52,055 nucleotides of DNA from Waddlia sp964635295 (lineage in GTDB: Bacteria; Chlamydiota; Chlamydiia; Chlamydiales; Waddliaceae), in NCBI GenBank assembly GCA_964635295.1, contig CAZWOB010000004.1, positions 1 to 52,055 of the forward strand, in the 5' to 3' direction. Below the pieces are notes generated by a model. That model ran no database searches and was not told where the DNA came from. It was given only the letters and a program-made list of their open reading frames with translations. The stretch's first letter is position 1, and every line of letters begins with the position of its first letter. Below, piece by piece: positions 50,962 to 52,055 of the stretch. Position numbers and translations under genes: made by a program.

Positions 50962-52055
50962 ATGAATATCAATAACTTTAGTAATTCCAGACTCCCGAAC
51001 AATTCAGGAAATCCTACAAATAAAAGAAAACAAAGCACTCCAACAGAATCATCTGATAAGCGACAACGAACTGCTCAGAGGAGTCAGGATGTAGCAACAG
51101 CCCAGCTCTCATTTGGAACTTCAAACGCATCGACTTCAGATTCAATAACACAAAAAGTTTACTTAAGGAAGGGAGGTTGTGAATACATTGTTCCTTTAGT
51201 TAATGGTCTTGCACATGGTAAAGGAATAATGTTTTATTCTGATACTATTCAATATGATGGAGATTTCAAACAAGGAAGAAAGGATGGCAAGGGCACGCAA
51301 TATCATCCTTCCGGCCATGTTAAGTATCATGGCGATTGGCAAATGGGAGAGTTCCATGGCACAGGAACAGAATATGACCAATCAGGTAATAAAATATATA
51401 CTGGTGAATACCAGAAAGGGAAGCCTCATGGCGAAGGAAAGGCATACGATCCTCAGACTGGCAATCTACGCTATGAAGGACAATACCAGGGTGGGAAGCC
51501 TCATGGCGAAGGAAGGGCATACGACCCTCAGACTGGCAACCTACGCTATAAAGGACAATGCCAGGAAGGGGAGCGGCATGGCAAAGGAGAGCTATACGAT
51601 CCTCAGACTCGCAACCTAACCTATAAAGGAAAATTCCAGAAAGGGAGGCCTCATGGCGAAGGAGAGCTATACGACCCTCAGACTCGCAACCTAACCTATA
51701 AAGGAAAATTCCAGAAAGGGAGGCCTCATGNNNNNNNNNNNNNNNNNNNNNNNNNNNNNNNNNNNNNNNNNNNNNNNNNNNNNNNNNNNNNNNNNNNNNN
51801 NNNNNNNNNNNNNNNNNNNNNNNNNNNNNNGCGAAGGAAGGGCATACGACCCTCAGACTGGCAACCTAACCTATAAAGGAAAATTCCAGAAAGGGAAGCC
51901 TCATGGCGAAGGAAGGGCATACGACCCTCAGACTGGCAACCTACGCTATAAAGGACAATGCCAGGAAGGGGAGCGGCATGGCAAAGGAGAGCTATACGAT
52001 CCTCAGACTCGCAACCTAACCTATAAAGGAAAATTCCAGAAAGGGAGGCCTCATG
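50962..52055 (+). CDS. MORN-repeat protein, incomplete (gap and window edge)
   Basis: The N-terminal 60 residues are rich in Asn, Ser, Lys and Gln and disordered. From about residue 70, MORN repeats begin: NGLAHGKGIMFY, FKQGRKDGKGTQYHPSG, WQMGEFHGTGTEYDQSG, YQKGKPHGEGKAYDPQTG and so on, each with the YxGxxxxGxxHGxG core. Later units are a uniform 25 residues. MORN repeats bind lipids or proteins at membranes and are common in eukaryotes; in chlamydiae they occur in candidate effectors. A 100-N gap at 51731-51830 interrupts the array. Taken literally it breaks the frame, but the flanks join exactly in repeat phase, so the frame is almost certainly open. The gene runs past the end of the window. 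Confidence 0.85.
51427..52055 (+). repeat. 75-bp tandem repeat array coding for MORN units
   Basis: Units begin with CATGG at 51427, 51502, 51577, 51652, 51727, 51827, 51902 and 51977, spaced 75 bp except across the gap. At least two unit types alternate (one with AYDPQTGNLRYKGQCQEGERH in part, one with ELYDPQTRNLTYKGKFQKG in part), and the unit at 51827 is a hybrid of both. Bases 51502-51655 and 51902-52055 (154 bp) appear identical, pointing to very recent duplication or gene conversion. Confidence 0.9.
51731..51830. other. Scaffold gap (100 N) inside the MORN array
   Basis: Placeholder gap where near-identical repeats could not be assembled. The left flank ends ...CCTCATG and the right begins GCGAAGG, which together rebuild a perfect unit boundary, so the missing length is probably a multiple of 75 bp. 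Confidence 0.97.

Noticed and set aside
51427..52055. CRISPR-like repeat array
   Set aside because: The 75-bp repeats have no unique spacers, stay in one reading frame and encode MORN units.
1..52055. tRNA, rRNA or tmRNA genes
   Set aside because: I looked through the intergenic stretches for T-arm and acceptor patterns and saw none; a covariance-model scan (tRNAscan-SE, Infernal) would settle it.

Overview
The window looks like chromosome of a chlamydia-like bacterium (order Chlamydiales, outside the genus Chlamydia). The evidence is gene order and protein type. A secreted thioredoxin-like protein, rnpA, rpmH, rpmJ (cysteine-free L36) and rpsN stand together as I remember them in C. trachomatis (CT783-CT787). 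The cydA/cydB and cdaA/cdaR pairs are also neighbours, as in CT011-CT014. Very large, unrecognised, helix-rich proteins and a MORN-repeat protein fit the effector-rich accessory genome of an amoeba-associated chlamydia. The sequence is a scaffold: two runs of exactly 100 N (10823-10922 and 51731-51830) are placeholders, and both interrupt genes.

Layout. 1-5.3 kb: direct repeats, a strong promoter, an unrecognised 533-aa protein, a CDP-alcohol phosphatidyltransferase, a PfkB sugar kinase, an AGCS amino-acid symporter and a Tsr3/DTW-like protein. 5.3-8.4 kb: a hairpin element, then the conserved thioredoxin/rnpA/rpmH/rpmJ/rpsN block and a GYF_2 membrane protein. 8.4-11.2 kb: an Asp23-like protein, its membrane partner, an AzgA-type purine permease, a gap and the end of a YtqB-type methyltransferase. 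11.2-15.7 kb: a DnaQ-type exonuclease, then nusB, murB, a PHP phosphoesterase and folC with overlapping ends. 15.7-23.8 kb (most unusual): a protein with a cyclin-like box, trmO, a reverse transcriptase preceded by a structured 103-bp inverted-repeat element, and Wzz-, Wza- and flippase-like genes for surface polysaccharide. 23.8-26.7 kb: lplA, rlmN and a SpoU methyltransferase with a MarR-like tail. 26.7-36.9 kb: a giant helical protein, carbonic anhydrase, cytochrome bd (cydAB), folP, cdaA, cdaR and rsmE. 37-41.2 kb: a second hairpin element that supplies the stop codon of an ATP-grasp gene, a secreted protein with a ubiquitin-like N-terminus, a beta-barrel protein and a possible GNAT-fold protein. 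41.2-52 kb: pyruvate kinase, a secreted HMA-like protein, two more giant proteins, a third hairpin element and a truncated MORN-repeat gene.

How it works together. The housekeeping genes cover ribosome and tRNA/rRNA modification (rpmH, rpmJ, rpsN, rnpA, trmO, rlmN, rsmE, a SpoU enzyme), cell wall (murB), folate (folP, folC), c-di-AMP (cdaA, cdaR), microaerobic respiration (cydAB) and lipoylation (lplA). The accessory part combines probable host-directed proteins (cyclin-like, ubiquitin-like, MORN, giant helical proteins) with a probable polysaccharide export locus carrying a reverse transcriptase whose type I could not assign. Three 165-174 bp palindromes of unrelated sequence but similar size suggest several families of small non-autonomous mobile elements. 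No tRNA, rRNA, CRISPR array or intact insertion sequence was found.
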